From Dehalococcoidia bacterium (GTDB taxonomy: Bacteria > Chloroflexota > Dehalococcoidia > Lucifugimonadales > HRBIN23): a stretch of DNA of 33,776 bases. The translations under genes were made by a program, and so were the position numbers. Below are positions 1 through 8,136 of the stretch, in pieces. The stretch is taken from the NCBI GenBank assembly GCA_025060295.1, contig JANXCH010000010.1, forward strand, positions 1 to 33,776, given 5' to 3'. The stretch's first letter is position 1. Each line of letters opens with the position of its first letter. The notes beneath the pieces were generated by a model, which made no database searches, was not told where the DNA came from, and saw only the letters and a program-made list of their open reading frames with translations.

Positions 1-69
1 TGTGTCGCCCGCAGAGGCTCCCTTTCCATCATAGCAGGAGAACAAGGGCGGCGAGGGCTTACGCCCGTG

Positions 70-1192
70 CTAATCGGTCAAGGGGCGCAGGATTGAGGGA
101 ACAAGGGTATAGCGAAGGCCCTGGGCACCTTGGCTCGTGAGCACCAAGGAGAGGGGGTTTTGGGCGAGCACATCCTTGTAGGATCTCTCTGACATCCGCT
201 CCGTTGCGAACTGGAAAGCAAGGCTATGAGGCCATTCGGGCAAGGGTGGGGCTGTCCATCCCGTCCACTCGTGAAGGAGTGCCCACAGGGAGACGGCTTG
301 CTGACGGTTTGTCACCCTCGTGAACCCTAAGGGGGAGCTGGGCGGGGTGCCACGCCACTTTGGTGTAGCGGGGCACCAGCAAGGAGCGCAGGTGCAACGG
401 CTCCCGCACACGGCGCTGGGCGAGGGCGACATACTTCGGCTCCACCTCGTAGCCGATGGCACGGCGTCCGAGATGGCGCGCCACTTTGAGCGTCGTCCCA
501 CTCCCCGCAAAGGGGTCTAACACTGTATCCCCGCGGTAGGTGTATAGCACAATAAGGCGGTAGGGAATCTCCTCGGGGAAGGGACAGGGATGATCATACT
601 GTCCTGGGGGCACAGGTGCGATGTGCCATATATTGTTGGCCAGCTCATGGGTGAACAATTGGTCTATGGGTATCTTATCTCTCTCCTTCTCCTGGAGCGT
701 CCGCCTCTTCCCCAAGTGCTGCCCCGGTGTGCGGAACACCAAAATGCACTCGGTCATGATATTCGGCTTGTAATAGCCCGGATAGGGGTGTTGAATGGTT
801 ACCCCTGCCCGTTTGAGGCCTCCTGTAACCTTATGCCAGATGATATCCTGCTCTAGACTGAAACCGATTCTCTCCATTAGGGGAACGAAGTGGTAGGGCA
901 AGGGGTAGTACTGCCTCTCAAAGAGAACAGTGCCCAACACAACGGCGCAATAACCTCCTGGGATTATGGTTCTGTAAACTTCACGGAAACAGCGCTCGAG
1001 CCAGTCTAGGTATTCGTGGTAGGGGCCGCCGTTACGGGTGCGATACCAGGCCCTCGGATTGGCCGTGTGCTGGGCATAGTCAATGGAGTTCCAGTACGGA
1101 GGGCTGGTTACCACCAGGTGCACCGAGCCATCCGGCACCTCGTCCATCTGTTCACAAGACTTGTTATAGAGGCGGACCTGGCCCTCCTCCAC
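70..1192 (-). CDS. Beta-class DNA methyltransferase (N4-cytosine or N6-adenine), probably frameshifted near its C-terminus
   Basis: This protein should transfer a methyl group from S-adenosylmethionine to an exocyclic amine in DNA. The catalytic motif TSPPYW lies near the N-terminus (about residue 27) and the AdoMet-binding motif DPFAGSGTT near residue 230, an order typical of the beta class. I place the start at the GTG at 1192, behind GGAGG; an in-frame extension further upstream would run inside the enoyl-CoA hydratase gene. In the original frame the gene stops at 224 with an unconvincing tail. Shifting by one base at the five-C run (331-335) gives a protein-like C-terminus ending at 70 and about 373 residues in total. 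No restriction endonuclease is adjacent, so it looks like an orphan enzyme. The methylated base and target site cannot be read from the sequence. Fairly sure of the family, less sure of the frameshift. Confidence 0.78.
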
Positions 1193-1212
1193 CACGTCCT
1201 CCCGGCCGTTTT

Positions 1213-1989
1213 TTATCGCCCCTTCCACTGGGGCTTGCGCTTCTCGGCGAAGGCCCGCGGCCCCTCCTGAGCGTCCTCCGTGCGCAGCAACTGGTCGTAC
1301 AGGTGGCGCATCAGCGCCGCGATGGAGGTCTCGTTGGTGTCCAGCGCTCGATAGGCCACCTCCTTGAAGTAGCGGAGGGAGAGGGGGGCATTGTCTATGA
1401 TCTTCCAGGCCAGGGCGCGCGCCTCCTCCATCAGGCGCTCCTTGGGCACCACCTTGTTCACGAAGCCGATCTGGTAGGCCCGCTGGGCGCTTATGGGCTC
1501 CCCGGTGAACACCAACTCCAACACCACAGCCATGGGTATGAGCTTGGGCAAAGTGGCGGCGAAGGGGGGGAGCAAACTCCACTTGGCCTCGGTGATGCCC
1601 AACTGCGCGTCCTCGGCGGCGATGCGCAGGTCGCACATCTGGGCGATGGCCCATCCCCCCGCCAGGGCATAGCCGTTGATGGCGGCGATCATGGGCTTCC
1701 AGGTGCGGGGGAACATGGAGAGGCTTTCGGTGCCCATGCTGTCGGTGGCGCGGGCCTGGATGCCGGCGGCGTTGTCGGCGGCCCGCTCCTTGAGATCCCG
1801 CCCGGCGCAGAAGGCCCGCCCCGCCCCGGTGATGATAGCCACCCGTGCCGTGTCGTCCTGGTCATAGCGCAGGATGGCTTCTGCAAGTTCCCTCCGCAGT
1901 TGGCGGTTGATGGCGTTGAGGGCCTCGGGGCGGTTGAGGGTAATGGTAACGATGGGGCCGTCTTGCTCGTACAGAACGGCGGGGGGCAT
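1213..1989 (-). CDS. Enoyl-CoA hydratase/isomerase family protein
   Basis: A 258-residue crotonase-fold protein, the usual length for this family. Members hydrate or isomerise acyl-CoA thioesters in the cytoplasm using an oxyanion hole formed by two backbone amides. The first oxyanion segment is AFCAGRDL (about residues 60-67) and the second is NGYALAGGW (about 105-113). A glutamate in GITEAKWSL sits where the first catalytic Glu is normally found. The exact substrate cannot be inferred, because crotonases also include dehalogenases, racemases and isomerases. It starts 33 bases after gap ends, so the two are probably co-transcribed, and the methyltransferase gene begins 20 bases beyond its stop. 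A second, distinct family member lies at 10244-11047. Confidence 0.9.
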   Translation of the reverse strand: MPPAVLYEQDGPIVTITLNRPEALNAINRQLRRELAEAILRYDQDDTARVAIITGAGRAFCAGRDLKERAADNAAGIQARATDSMGTESLSMFPRTWKPMIAAINGYALAGGWAIAQMCDLRIAAEDAQLGITEAKWSLLPPFAATLPKLIPMAVVLELVFTGEPISAQRAYQIGFVNKVVPKERLMEEARALAWKIIDNAPLSLRYFKEVAYRALDTNETSIAALMRHLYDQLLRTEDAQEGPRAFAEKRKPQWKGR

Positions 1990-2022
1990 AAGGTCTCCTC
2001 CTTCCCTGCTCTGCTGGGGGGC

Positions 2023-3036
2023 TTACCACCCCCGTTTGGCCAGCAGGGCACACAGGTCAGCGGTGCGGCAGGCGTAGCCCCACTCGTTGTCGTACCAGCC
2101 CAAAATCTTCACCAGGTTGCCCCCGATGACCATGGTGCTGAGGCTGTCAAAGATGCACGAGGCGGGATGGCCCTTGAAGTCGCTACTCACCAGGGGCTCG
2201 TCGCAGTATTCCAGAATATCCTTTAGCGGGCCGCGGGCGGCCTCCTGGAAGGCCGCGTTCACCTCCTCGGGCGTGGTGGAACGCTCCACCACTGCGACCA
2301 GGTCGGTAACCGATACGGTGCTCACCGGCACCCGGAAGGCCAGGCCGTGAATCTTGCCCTGCAACTCGGGTATCACCACGCCCACCGCCCGCGCGGCCCC
2401 CGTGGTGGTGGGGACAATGTTCATAGCGGCGGCGCGGGCACGGCGCAGATCCTCGTGGACCAGGTCCAGGATGCGCTGGTCGTTGGTGTAGGCGTGCACT
2501 GTGGACATCAGGGCCTTCTGAATACCGAAGGCCTCGTGGAGCACTTTGGCCATAGGGGCCACGCAGTTGGTGGTGCAGGAGGCGTTGGAGAGGATGTGAT
2601 GCTTGGCGGGGTCGTAGCGGTGGTCGTTGACGCCCAGCACCACCGTCAGGTCTTCGCCCTTGGCGGGGGCGGAAATCACCACTTTCTTGACAGTGCCCCG
2701 CAGGTGGGCACGGGCTTTGGCGGCATCGGTGAAGCGCCCGGTGGATTCCACCACCATCTCCACCCCCAGGGAGGGCCAAGGGATAGCCCCCGGCTCCCGC
2801 TCCGAGAACACCTGCACCCGCTTGCCGTTGACGAGGATGGCATCCTCGCTGGCCTCCACAGTGCCGGGGAAACGGCCGTAGTTGCTGTCGTATTTGAAGA
2901 GGTGGGCATTGGTGCGAGCATCGGTCAGGTCGTTGACGGCCACCACCTCCAGTGTGGTGGGGTGGCGCTCCAGGATGGCTTTCAGCACTTGGCGTCCGAT
3001 GCGGCCAAAGCCGTTGATGCCGACGCGTACAGGCAC
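2023..3036 (-). CDS. gap: Glyceraldehyde-3-phosphate dehydrogenase
   Basis: A 337-residue glycolytic enzyme that oxidises glyceraldehyde-3-phosphate to 1,3-bisphosphoglycerate with NAD. The N-terminal Rossmann motif [10 protein letters not shown] covers residues 6-15. Asp36 in VNDLTD is the type of residue that favours NAD over NADP. The catalytic cysteine is Cys154 in SNASCTTNC, and its partner is His181 in STVHAYT. The C-terminal WYDNEWGY motif is intact. The start is a GTG at 3036 with a good AGGAGGT site five bases upstream. It is the first gene of a likely gap, enoyl-CoA hydratase, methyltransferase transcript. No other glycolytic gene (pgk, tpi) is next to it, which is unusual but not unknown. 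The family assignment is certain. Confidence 0.98.
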   Translation of the reverse strand: MPVRVGINGFGRIGRQVLKAILERHPTTLEVVAVNDLTDARTNAHLFKYDSNYGRFPGTVEASEDAILVNGKRVQVFSEREPGAIPWPSLGVEMVVESTGRFTDAAKARAHLRGTVKKVVISAPAKGEDLTVVLGVNDHRYDPAKHHILSNASCTTNCVAPMAKVLHEAFGIQKALMSTVHAYTNDQRILDLVHEDLRRARAAAMNIVPTTTGAARAVGVVIPELQGKIHGLAFRVPVSTVSVTDLVAVVERSTTPEEVNAAFQEAARGPLKDILEYCDEPLVSSDFKGHPASCIFDSLSTMVIGGNLVKILGWYDNEWGYACRTADLCALLAKRGW

Positions 3037-3066
3037 GGCGACCTCCTGTCAGGGGGGTACGCCTTG

Positions 3067-3075
3067 ATTGTAGCA
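3067..3075 (-). promoter_or_regulatory. Extended -10 promoter element for gap
   Basis: On the minus strand the sequence reads TGCTACAAT, an extended -10 box (TGn followed by TACAAT), 31 bases upstream of the gap start codon. No convincing -35 hexamer is seen at the usual distance. The identical nonamer occurs upstream of thrC at 7688-7696, which raises confidence that it is a real promoter class here. Confidence 0.55.
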
Positions 3076-3324
3076 TAAGAGCCTGCGGGGAAAGCCAGGG
3101 CGGGGTGGGTGGCGCTCCCTCCCGCTCAGATTACACCACAGGTGCGCACGCCTGCGGGACGCCCCTGGATAACGGAGCATGGGCAGTGTTCTGGAAAAGT
3201 TTCCCTCACAGGTGTTCCCGAAGCAGAGGCGTTTTCCCCTCCTGGCCGTGGGCCACACACGCCCGTTCACTTGTTGGCAGGTGGGTGGCGCGCCCGCTCC
3301 TTTTCTGCTAGGATAGGCCCCAGC
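3076..3324. other. Divergent intergenic region, nothing recognised
   Basis: About 250 bases separate the divergently transcribed gap (minus) and the small gene at 3325 (plus). It must hold promoters in both directions. I see the minus-strand -10 element described separately and a plus-strand TAGGAT at 3309-3314, but no riboswitch, hairpin or repeat that I can support. Confidence 0.4.
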
Positions 3325-3576
3325 ATGGCGTGGCTGGTGCGTGGTCTAGTCGTCCTTGTGGACGGGGCGCTGGCGCTCCTGGACCTCCTGCGGGCGCTCC
3401 TGGGGGCGGTGCGCTTCGCCCTGGTGAGTGGCCTATCCCCCGCCTACTTGCGTCAGCGGCGGGAGTGGTTCTCCCGCAAGATGCTGGGGCGTCCTTTGGG
3501 GGTGCGGGGTATCCTGGCCTTCGGCCTCTGGCACGCCGACCTGCGCCGCGGACGACGGGGCACCAGCATCTCCTAG
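3325..3576 (+). CDS. Small hypothetical protein with one hydrophobic N-terminal segment
   Basis: An 83-residue reading frame with no family that I recognise. Residues about 4-35 are strongly hydrophobic (rich in Leu, Val and Ala) and could form one membrane helix. The rest is basic, with several Arg clusters including RQRREW and a RRGRRG stretch near the end. It begins 12 bases after a TAGGAT -10-like sequence and ends 33 bases before the gamma-glutamyltransferase start, so it may be the first gene of that transcript. No strong ribosome binding site precedes the ATG. It could be a chance open frame in GC-rich DNA. Confidence 0.4.
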   Translation: MAWLVRGLVVLVDGALALLDLLRALLGAVRFALVSGLSPAYLRQRREWFSRKMLGRPLGVRGILAFGLWHADLRRGRRGTSIS

Positions 3577-3609
3577 CACTGTCGGCACGCCCGGGGAAAG
3601 GAGGGGCCT

Positions 3610-5268
3610 ATGGCGCTGTCCCTGACGGTTACCACAGGACGCAGTGTGGTGCTCACCCGCAACGGGATGGTCTGCTCCGCCTCGCCTTTGGCGGGGGCGG
3701 TGGGGCTGCGGGTGCTCCAGGAGGGGGGCAACGCCATTGACGCCACCATCGCCACCGCCGCCGCCGAGGGGGTGGTGCTTCCCCCCATGTGCGGCCTGGG
3801 GGGCGAGGTGTTCGCCCTGGTCTACTGGGCACGGGAGGGCAAGGTCTACGGCGTCACGGGGAGCGGGAAGGCCCCCCTCAAGGCCACACGGGAGTTCTTC
3901 GTCTCTCGCGGCTACACGGTCATGCCCCAGGACGGCCCCCTGGCAGTGGCTATCCCCGGGGAGGTGGACGCCTTTGACACCCTCCTGCGGCGCTTCGGCA
4001 GTGGGAAATTCAGCCTGGCCCGCCTGTTGGAGCCGGCCATCGCCCTGGCGGAGGAGGGGTTCCCTCTGCCCCCTCGCATTACCCGCTATCTGGTCGTCTT
4101 TGCGCCCCAGCTGGCGCGCCACCCCTCCACAGCGCGCATCTTTCTGAACAACGGCAGACCCTACCAGCCCGGGGATATCCTGCGCCAGCCCGAGTTGGCC
4201 CGCTCTTTGCGCGCCATCGCCGACAAGGGGCCGCGGGAGTTCTACGAGGGGGAGTTGGCGCGCAGGCTGGTGCAGGGTCTGCAGGAGGAGGGAGGCCTGT
4301 ATACCCTCCAGGAGTGGGCAGCCCACCGCACCATCGTGTACGACACCCCCCTTACCACCACCTACCGGGGCTTCACCGTCTACGAGACGCACCTGCCCTC
4401 CCAGGGCATCCTGGTGCTCCAGATGCTGAACATCCTGGAGGGGTTGGATTTGCGGGGCATGGGCCACACCAGCGCCGATTACATCCACCTGCTCACCGAG
4501 GCCAAGAAACTGGCCTATGCCGACCGCTTGGCCTACCTGGGGGATCCGGAGTTTGTGCCCGCCCCCTGGCAGGCTCTGCTGGATAAGGGCTACGCCGCCG
4601 AACGGCGCAAGGCCATAGACATGCGGCGCGCCGCCCCTAGCGTCGCGCCAGGAGCCCTGGCTGTGCCTGCGGGCGACGGTGCCACCAGTTACTTCTGCGT
4701 CATAGACCGCCAGGGGAACGCCGTCTCCTTCATCCACAGCCTCTCCAACGCCTTTGGGGCGTGCCGTGTGGTGGGGGATACGGGCATCCTGCTGAACAAC
4801 CGGGTGGGGCGGGGCTTCAGCCTGGTGGAGGGGCACCCCAATGTCATCGCCCCGGGCAAGCGCACCATGCACACCCTCAACGCCTATATGGTGTTCCAGG
4901 GGGGGCGTTTGCACCTTATCGGGGGCACGCCGGGGGGCGATAATCAGCCCCAGTGGAATGTGCAGGTGCTCACCCGCCTGCTGGACTTCGGCCTGAACCC
5001 CCAGGAGGCCGCCGAGGCCCCCCGCTTCACCCACTTCCCCGGCACTGACCCCGTCGCCGTGGATGCGCCCCCCGAACTGCGCCTAGAGGAGCCGTTCCTG
5101 CAGAATACAGCCCTGGTGGACGACCTGAAGCGCCGCGGGCACGCCGTCGGCCCCTATCCGGCGAGTGGCTTTTTGGGCGGGGTGCAAATTATCGCCATAG
5201 ACCCCGCCACGGGGGTGCGCATGGGAGGCTCCGACCCCCGCTGCGACGGGGGGGCATACGCCCATTAG
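3610..5268 (+). CDS. Gamma-glutamyltransferase family protein
   Basis: A 552-residue Ntn-hydrolase of the gamma-glutamyltranspeptidase family, which cleaves or transfers gamma-glutamyl groups from glutathione-like compounds after self-cleavage into two subunits. The N-terminal SPLAGAVGLRVLQEGGNAIDA motif region is typical. The expected nucleophile is Thr359 in GDGATSYFCVID, at the new N-terminus of the small subunit. The GGTPGGDNQPQWNVQVL region near residue 438 is also characteristic. There is no signal peptide, so unlike the classical periplasmic enzyme it is probably cytoplasmic, as in many members of this branch. A strong AAGGAGGGG precedes the ATG. The gene is isolated between convergent and unrelated neighbours, so the context does not identify its substrate. 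Confidence 0.93.
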   Translation: MALSLTVTTGRSVVLTRNGMVCSASPLAGAVGLRVLQEGGNAIDATIATAAAEGVVLPPMCGLGGEVFALVYWAREGKVYGVTGSGKAPLKATREFFVSRGYTVMPQDGPLAVAIPGEVDAFDTLLRRFGSGKFSLARLLEPAIALAEEGFPLPPRITRYLVVFAPQLARHPSTARIFLNNGRPYQPGDILRQPELARSLRAIADKGPREFYEGELARRLVQGLQEEGGLYTLQEWAAHRTIVYDTPLTTTYRGFTVYETHLPSQGILVLQMLNILEGLDLRGMGHTSADYIHLLTEAKKLAYADRLAYLGDPEFVPAPWQALLDKGYAAERRKAIDMRRAAPSVAPGALAVPAGDGATSYFCVIDRQGNAVSFIHSLSNAFGACRVVGDTGILLNNRVGRGFSLVEGHPNVIAPGKRTMHTLNAYMVFQGGRLHLIGGTPGGDNQPQWNVQVLTRLLDFGLNPQEAAEAPRFTHFPGTDPVAVDAPPELRLEEPFLQNTALVDDLKRRGHAVGPYPASGFLGGVQIIAIDPATGVRMGGSDPRCDGGAYAH

Positions 5269-5276
5269 CAGATGAG

Positions 5277-5312
5277 GCGGCACGGCCTGCCGCACACGGG
5301 AAGGGGCTTCCC
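5277..5312. terminator. Two short hairpins between convergent genes
   Basis: GCGGCA (5277-5282) pairs with TGCCGC (5288-5293), and GGGAAG (5298-5303) pairs with CTTCCC (5307-5312). They sit in the 55-base gap between the convergent gamma-glutamyltransferase and the ATC-hydrolase gene. Neither is followed by a clear T-tract on either strand, so termination is plausible from position and folding only. Confidence 0.4.
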
Positions 5313-5323
5313 CTCGTCAGGGT

Positions 5324-5839
5324 CTAAGGGGCGGGCGCGGGGGCGGGCTTGTCCGAAGGCGGGGTGTCCTCCACCACCCGGTAGGCGAAGTCGCAGAAGG
5401 GGGCACCCTGCATAATCGTCTGGGTGCGCTGCAGGCGGATGCGGGGGTTGAACCCCTCCACAAAGGCGAAGTCCCGGTTGCAGGAGAGCAGGTGCCCGAT
5501 ATCCCCCAGCCCCATCTCCCGATACATCTCGGCGAAGCGACAGCGCACCACCCGAAACACATACTCCGTCTCGGTCTCCTTCACCACCTCTATCTCCAGG
5601 TCGCCGGGGCCGTGGCGTCCCTTGCTCATGGCCTTGAAGTCGGCCAGGGTGGTGCGTCCCAGGCGCTGGGCCTGCTCCCGCCCCTGGGCGGAGGCGATGC
5701 GGGCGATGGCCTTCTGCACAATGGCATTCGCCCGCTCCGTCCCCAGTTCCTCTTGCAGGGTGCGGATGAACGGCCCCAGCACCCGCGCCTCAATGGTGCG
5801 CTGTTGCAACAGGGTCAGGCGGGGCAGTTCGGGGGGCAT
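5324..5839 (-). CDS. L-2-amino-thiazoline-4-carboxylate (ATC) hydrolase family protein
   Basis: A 171-residue protein resembling the ATC hydrolase family, whose founding member opens the thiazoline ring of ATC on a route to L-cysteine in Pseudomonas. The helical N-terminal half is followed by CRFAEMYREMG (about residues 100-110) and LLSCNRDFAFVEGFNP (about 118-133), with an FCDFAYR segment near 153. The three cysteines in these blocks match the pattern I associate with the family. The C-terminus ends in a low-complexity Ala-Pro tail. It is the last gene of a four-gene minus-strand operon with a sulfur carrier, an NIL protein and threonine synthase, and this sulfur-related context fits a role in cysteine or homocysteine metabolism. 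Many family members have no tested activity, so the precise reaction is unknown. Confidence 0.75.
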   Translation of the reverse strand: MPPELPRLTLLQQRTIEARVLGPFIRTLQEELGTERANAIVQKAIARIASAQGREQAQRLGRTTLADFKAMSKGRHGPGDLEIEVVKETETEYVFRVVRCRFAEMYREMGLGDIGHLLSCNRDFAFVEGFNPRIRLQRTQTIMQGAPFCDFAYRVVEDTPPSDKPAPAPAP

Positions 5840-5847
5840 GCCGACCC

Positions 5848-6123
5848 CTACCCGCCCGCCACGGCGGGCACAATGCTCACCTCATCGCCGGGCTTGGTAG
5901 CCGTATCCAAGCCCTGCAGGAAGCGCACATCCTCCCCGTTCACATAGATGTTCACGAAGTAGCGCACCTCGCCGTTCTCGTCCAGCAGGCGCTCCCGGAA
6001 GCCGGGGAAGCGGGCTTCCAGGCGCTCCACCACCTCGGCGACGGTGCGGGCGTCCACATCCACCTTGTCCAGCCCCTGGGTGAGCCGCCGCAGGGGCGAC
6101 GGAATGCGCACCACAACGCCCAT
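5848..6123 (-). CDS. MoaD/ThiS-like sulfur carrier protein
   Basis: A 91-residue beta-grasp protein ending in Gly-Gly (VPAVAGG), the hallmark of sulfur carriers that are activated to a C-terminal thiocarboxylate. The body matches the ubiquitin-like ThiS/MoaD family: a VVVRIPSPLRRLT start, a VVERLEARFPGFRERL helix and a FVNIYVNGEDVR strand. The DEVSIVPAVAGG ending is typical. No adenylating E1-like enzyme (MoeB/ThiF) lies in the window, so activation must be supplied elsewhere. It lies 8 bases upstream of the ATC-hydrolase gene and downstream of the NIL gene. Related carriers (CysO, HcyS) deliver sulfur to PLP enzymes making cysteine or homocysteine, which is a sensible hypothesis here given thrC in the same operon. 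Confidence 0.88.
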   Translation of the reverse strand: MGVVVRIPSPLRRLTQGLDKVDVDARTVAEVVERLEARFPGFRERLLDENGEVRYFVNIYVNGEDVRFLQGLDTATKPGDEVSIVPAVAGG

Positions 6124-6164
6124 GGGCCAATCCCTCCTGCCCTCACAGGGTCTCTACACCCATT

Positions 6165-6416
6165 TTACCCTTCCACCACATCCCCCGTGGCCAGGTCCAC
6201 CCGCACCCCCAAACCCCGCGCCCACTCCAACGCCTGCTGGATAGCCGACTCCTCCCCCGACAGCTCCAGAACCACCCAGCCGTAGTCCTCCCGCACATCG
6301 GCGCGCCGGATGTTGGTTACCACGGGGAAGCGGTGCCCCATCTCCCAGATGATGGGGCGAGTGATGAGATGTGGGGGGAAGGTTAACTTGACCCGCTGTT
6401 TGCCCATACCCCTCAC
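6165..6416 (-). CDS. NIL-domain protein
   Basis: An 83-residue protein that is essentially one NIL domain, the small ferredoxin-like fold found at the C-terminus of methionine ABC-transporter ATPases and in stand-alone proteins near sulfur-assimilation genes. Recognisable blocks are KLTFPPHLITRPIIWEM, TNIRRADVREDYGWVVLELSG and a closing helix-strand ending RVDLATGDVVEG. The GTG start at 6414-6416 overlaps the thrC stop codon as GTGA, which implies translational coupling; an alternative ATG lies at 6407. In methanogens and other bacteria NIL proteins are linked to homocysteine synthesis, possibly sensing or binding methionine or a sulfur intermediate. The role here is inferred from context. 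Confidence 0.82.
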   Translation of the reverse strand: MRGMGKQRVKLTFPPHLITRPIIWEMGHRFPVVTNIRRADVREDYGWVVLELSGEESAIQQALEWARGLGVRVDLATGDVVEG

Positions 6417-7639
6417 CGCCCGTTGAGCGCCCGCTGGAAGGAGGCCACCGTCGGCTCCACCACCAGAGGGCGCGCCACCCCTGCCACCACCTCTTGCGTC
6501 TTCAGGCCGTTGCCCGTGATGTAGGCCACCACCACCTCGTCCCGGCGGATGACCCCCTGCTGGGCCAGGCGCTTCAGGGCCGAAATGACCACACCCCCTG
6601 CCGTTTCGGTGAAGATGCCCTCCGTTTCGGCCAGGAGGGTGATGCCCTGGGCCACCTCCTCCTCGGGAACGGCCACGGCCGTGCCCCCGCTGGCCCGCAA
6701 CACCCGCAGGGCATACACCCCATCCGCCGGGTTGCCGATGGCCAGGGACTTGGCGATGGTCTGGGGACGCACGGGGCGCACATGGGTGTGCCCCGCATGG
6801 AAGGACTGCACCACGGGGCTACACCCCTCGGCCTGGGCAGCGTGGATGCGGGTGTGCACCGGCCCCGCCACCAGACCCAGGTCCACAAACTCGTGCAACC
6901 CCTTCCACACCTTGGTCAGCAGGGAGCCCGAGGCCACAGGGATGATGCAGTGGTCGGGCAAGCGCCAGCCCAACTGCTCCACCACCTCAAAGGCCAGGGT
7001 CTTGCTCCCCTCGGCGTAGTAGGGGCGCATATTGATGTTCACGAAGGCCCAATGATAGGTATCGGCCAACTCGGCGCACAGCTTGTTCACATCGTCATAC
7101 GACCCTTTCACCGCCACCAAGGTGGGGCCATACACCGCCGTGCCGATGACCTTCCCCTGCTCCAGGTCGGCGGGGATGAAGATGAAGGCCTTCATCCCGG
7201 CGCGGGCGGCGTGGGCGGCCACGCTCCCCGCCAGGTTGCCCGTGGAGGCGCAGGCCAGGGTGTCGAACCCGAACTCCCGGGCCTTGGTGGACGCCACCCC
7301 CACCACCCGGTCCTTGAAGGAGTAGGAGGGGTTGACGGCGTCGTTCTTCAGGTAGAGGTGGTCCAGGCCCAACAGGCGCCCCAGGTTGGGGGCCTTCAGG
7401 AGGGGGGTGAAGCCCGTCTGCATATCCACGGCGTGCTCCCCGTCCACGGGGAGCAGGTCCTGGTAGCGCCACATGGTGAGGGGGCCTTTTTGGATGCGCT
7501 CCCGGCTCACGACGCGGGCGATGGCGGGGTAGTCGTAGACCACCTCCAAGGGCCCGAAGCAGAACTCGCACACATGCAGGGGCTGAATAGGATACTGGCG
7601 CTTACACTCGCGACATTGGAGGGCACGGACGAAGGGCAA
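6413..7639 (-). CDS. thrC: Threonine synthase with N-terminal zinc ribbon
   Basis: A 408-residue PLP enzyme that converts O-phosphohomoserine to threonine. A zinc ribbon with Cys9, Cys12, Cys24 and Cys27 opens the protein, as in archaeal and several bacterial threonine synthases. The PLP lysine is Lys109 in NPSYSFKDR, followed by ASTGNLAGS near residue 132, which binds the cofactor phosphate. The start is a TTG at 7639 with GGAGGTGG eight bases upstream; no in-frame ATG is better placed. It is the first gene of the operon with NIL, sulfur carrier and ATC-hydrolase genes. That company raises the alternative that this paralogue uses a sulfur nucleophile to make homocysteine or cysteine rather than threonine. 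The family assignment is firm, the physiological product less so. Confidence 0.93.
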   Translation of the reverse strand: MPFVRALQCRECKRQYPIQPLHVCEFCFGPLEVVYDYPAIARVVSRERIQKGPLTMWRYQDLLPVDGEHAVDMQTGFTPLLKAPNLGRLLGLDHLYLKNDAVNPSYSFKDRVVGVASTKAREFGFDTLACASTGNLAGSVAAHAARAGMKAFIFIPADLEQGKVIGTAVYGPTLVAVKGSYDDVNKLCAELADTYHWAFVNINMRPYYAEGSKTLAFEVVEQLGWRLPDHCIIPVASGSLLTKVWKGLHEFVDLGLVAGPVHTRIHAAQAEGCSPVVQSFHAGHTHVRPVRPQTIAKSLAIGNPADGVYALRVLRASGGTAVAVPEEEVAQGITLLAETEGIFTETAGGVVISALKRLAQQGVIRRDEVVVAYITGNGLKTQEVVAGVARPLVVEPTVASFQRALNGR

Positions 7640-7687
7640 GGGGCATCCACCTCCGCACAGGGACGGCGCAGGGCCTACTGATAACGG

Positions 7688-7696
7688 ATTGTAGCA
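7688..7696 (-). promoter_or_regulatory. Extended -10 promoter element for thrC operon
   Basis: The minus strand reads TGCTACAAT, identical to the element upstream of gap, 49 bases before the thrC start. It lies 120 bases beyond the CRISPR array. A near-perfect dyad, CTTCGCTCC paired with GGAGGGAAG (7736-7753, one mismatch), sits about 40 bases further upstream and could be an operator, though this is speculative. Confidence 0.55.
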
Positions 7697-7816
7697 GGGG
7701 CGGGGAGGGGGGTCAATAGGAGCGGGGAGGGGGTGCTTCGCTCCGGAGGGAAGGGTGCGGGGATGTGCTCCGGCAGGGGAGGGCGTCGTCAGCCCTCACG
7801 AGGAGCGCGCCTTCCG

Positions 7817-8116
7817 CTCCGCATCCCACAGTGGTGGAGCGTGCACGGGTGAGGTATGTGCGCACGGGGGGCACAAGCGTCCCCCTCCGCATCCCACAGT
7901 GGTGGAGCGTGCACCCCCTTCCGTAGCCGTTGTGGAGGGGCGTCTTGTCCCCTCCGCATCCCACAGTGGTGGAGCGTGCACCGCCAAGGTACGGAGGGAG
8001 GTGTCGCGGGAACTTTTTGCTCCGCATCCCACAGTGGTGGAGCGTGCACGAGCCTGGAGATGTAGTCTGCATCGACTATCTTAACCCTCCGCATCCCACA
8101 GTGGTGGAGCGTGCAC
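7817..8116 (-). CRISPR. CRISPR array: five identical 30-base repeats, four spacers
   Basis: On the plus strand the repeats begin CTCCGCATCC and end GAGCGTGCAC, at 7817-7846, 7885-7914, 7952-7981, 8020-8049 and 8087-8116. All five are identical over 30 bases. The four spacers are 38, 37, 38 and 37 bases long and unrelated to each other. I favour transcription on the minus strand: the repeat then begins GTGCACGCTCC and ends GTGGGATGCGGAG, with a small internal stem (CCAC with GTGG around a CACT loop). This is also the direction of the nuclease gene 243 bases upstream. The bases flanking the outermost repeats show no partial copy. No cas1, cas2 or multi-subunit effector gene is in the window. 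The type cannot be fixed from the repeat alone. Confidence 0.95.
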
Positions 8117-8136
8117 CCCACCCCATGGACACGAGT

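Noticed and set aside
3433-5034. A long open frame on the minus strand opposite the gamma-glutamyltransferase gene
   Set aside because: It is antisense to a clear enzyme, is rich in Gly, Gln and His as expected of a GC-rich shadow frame, and matches no family.
7697-7816. Leader for an array transcribed on the plus strand
   Set aside because: No promoter was seen on the plus strand, and the repeat reads more naturally on the minus strand together with the nuclease and folded region. It is not fully excluded.
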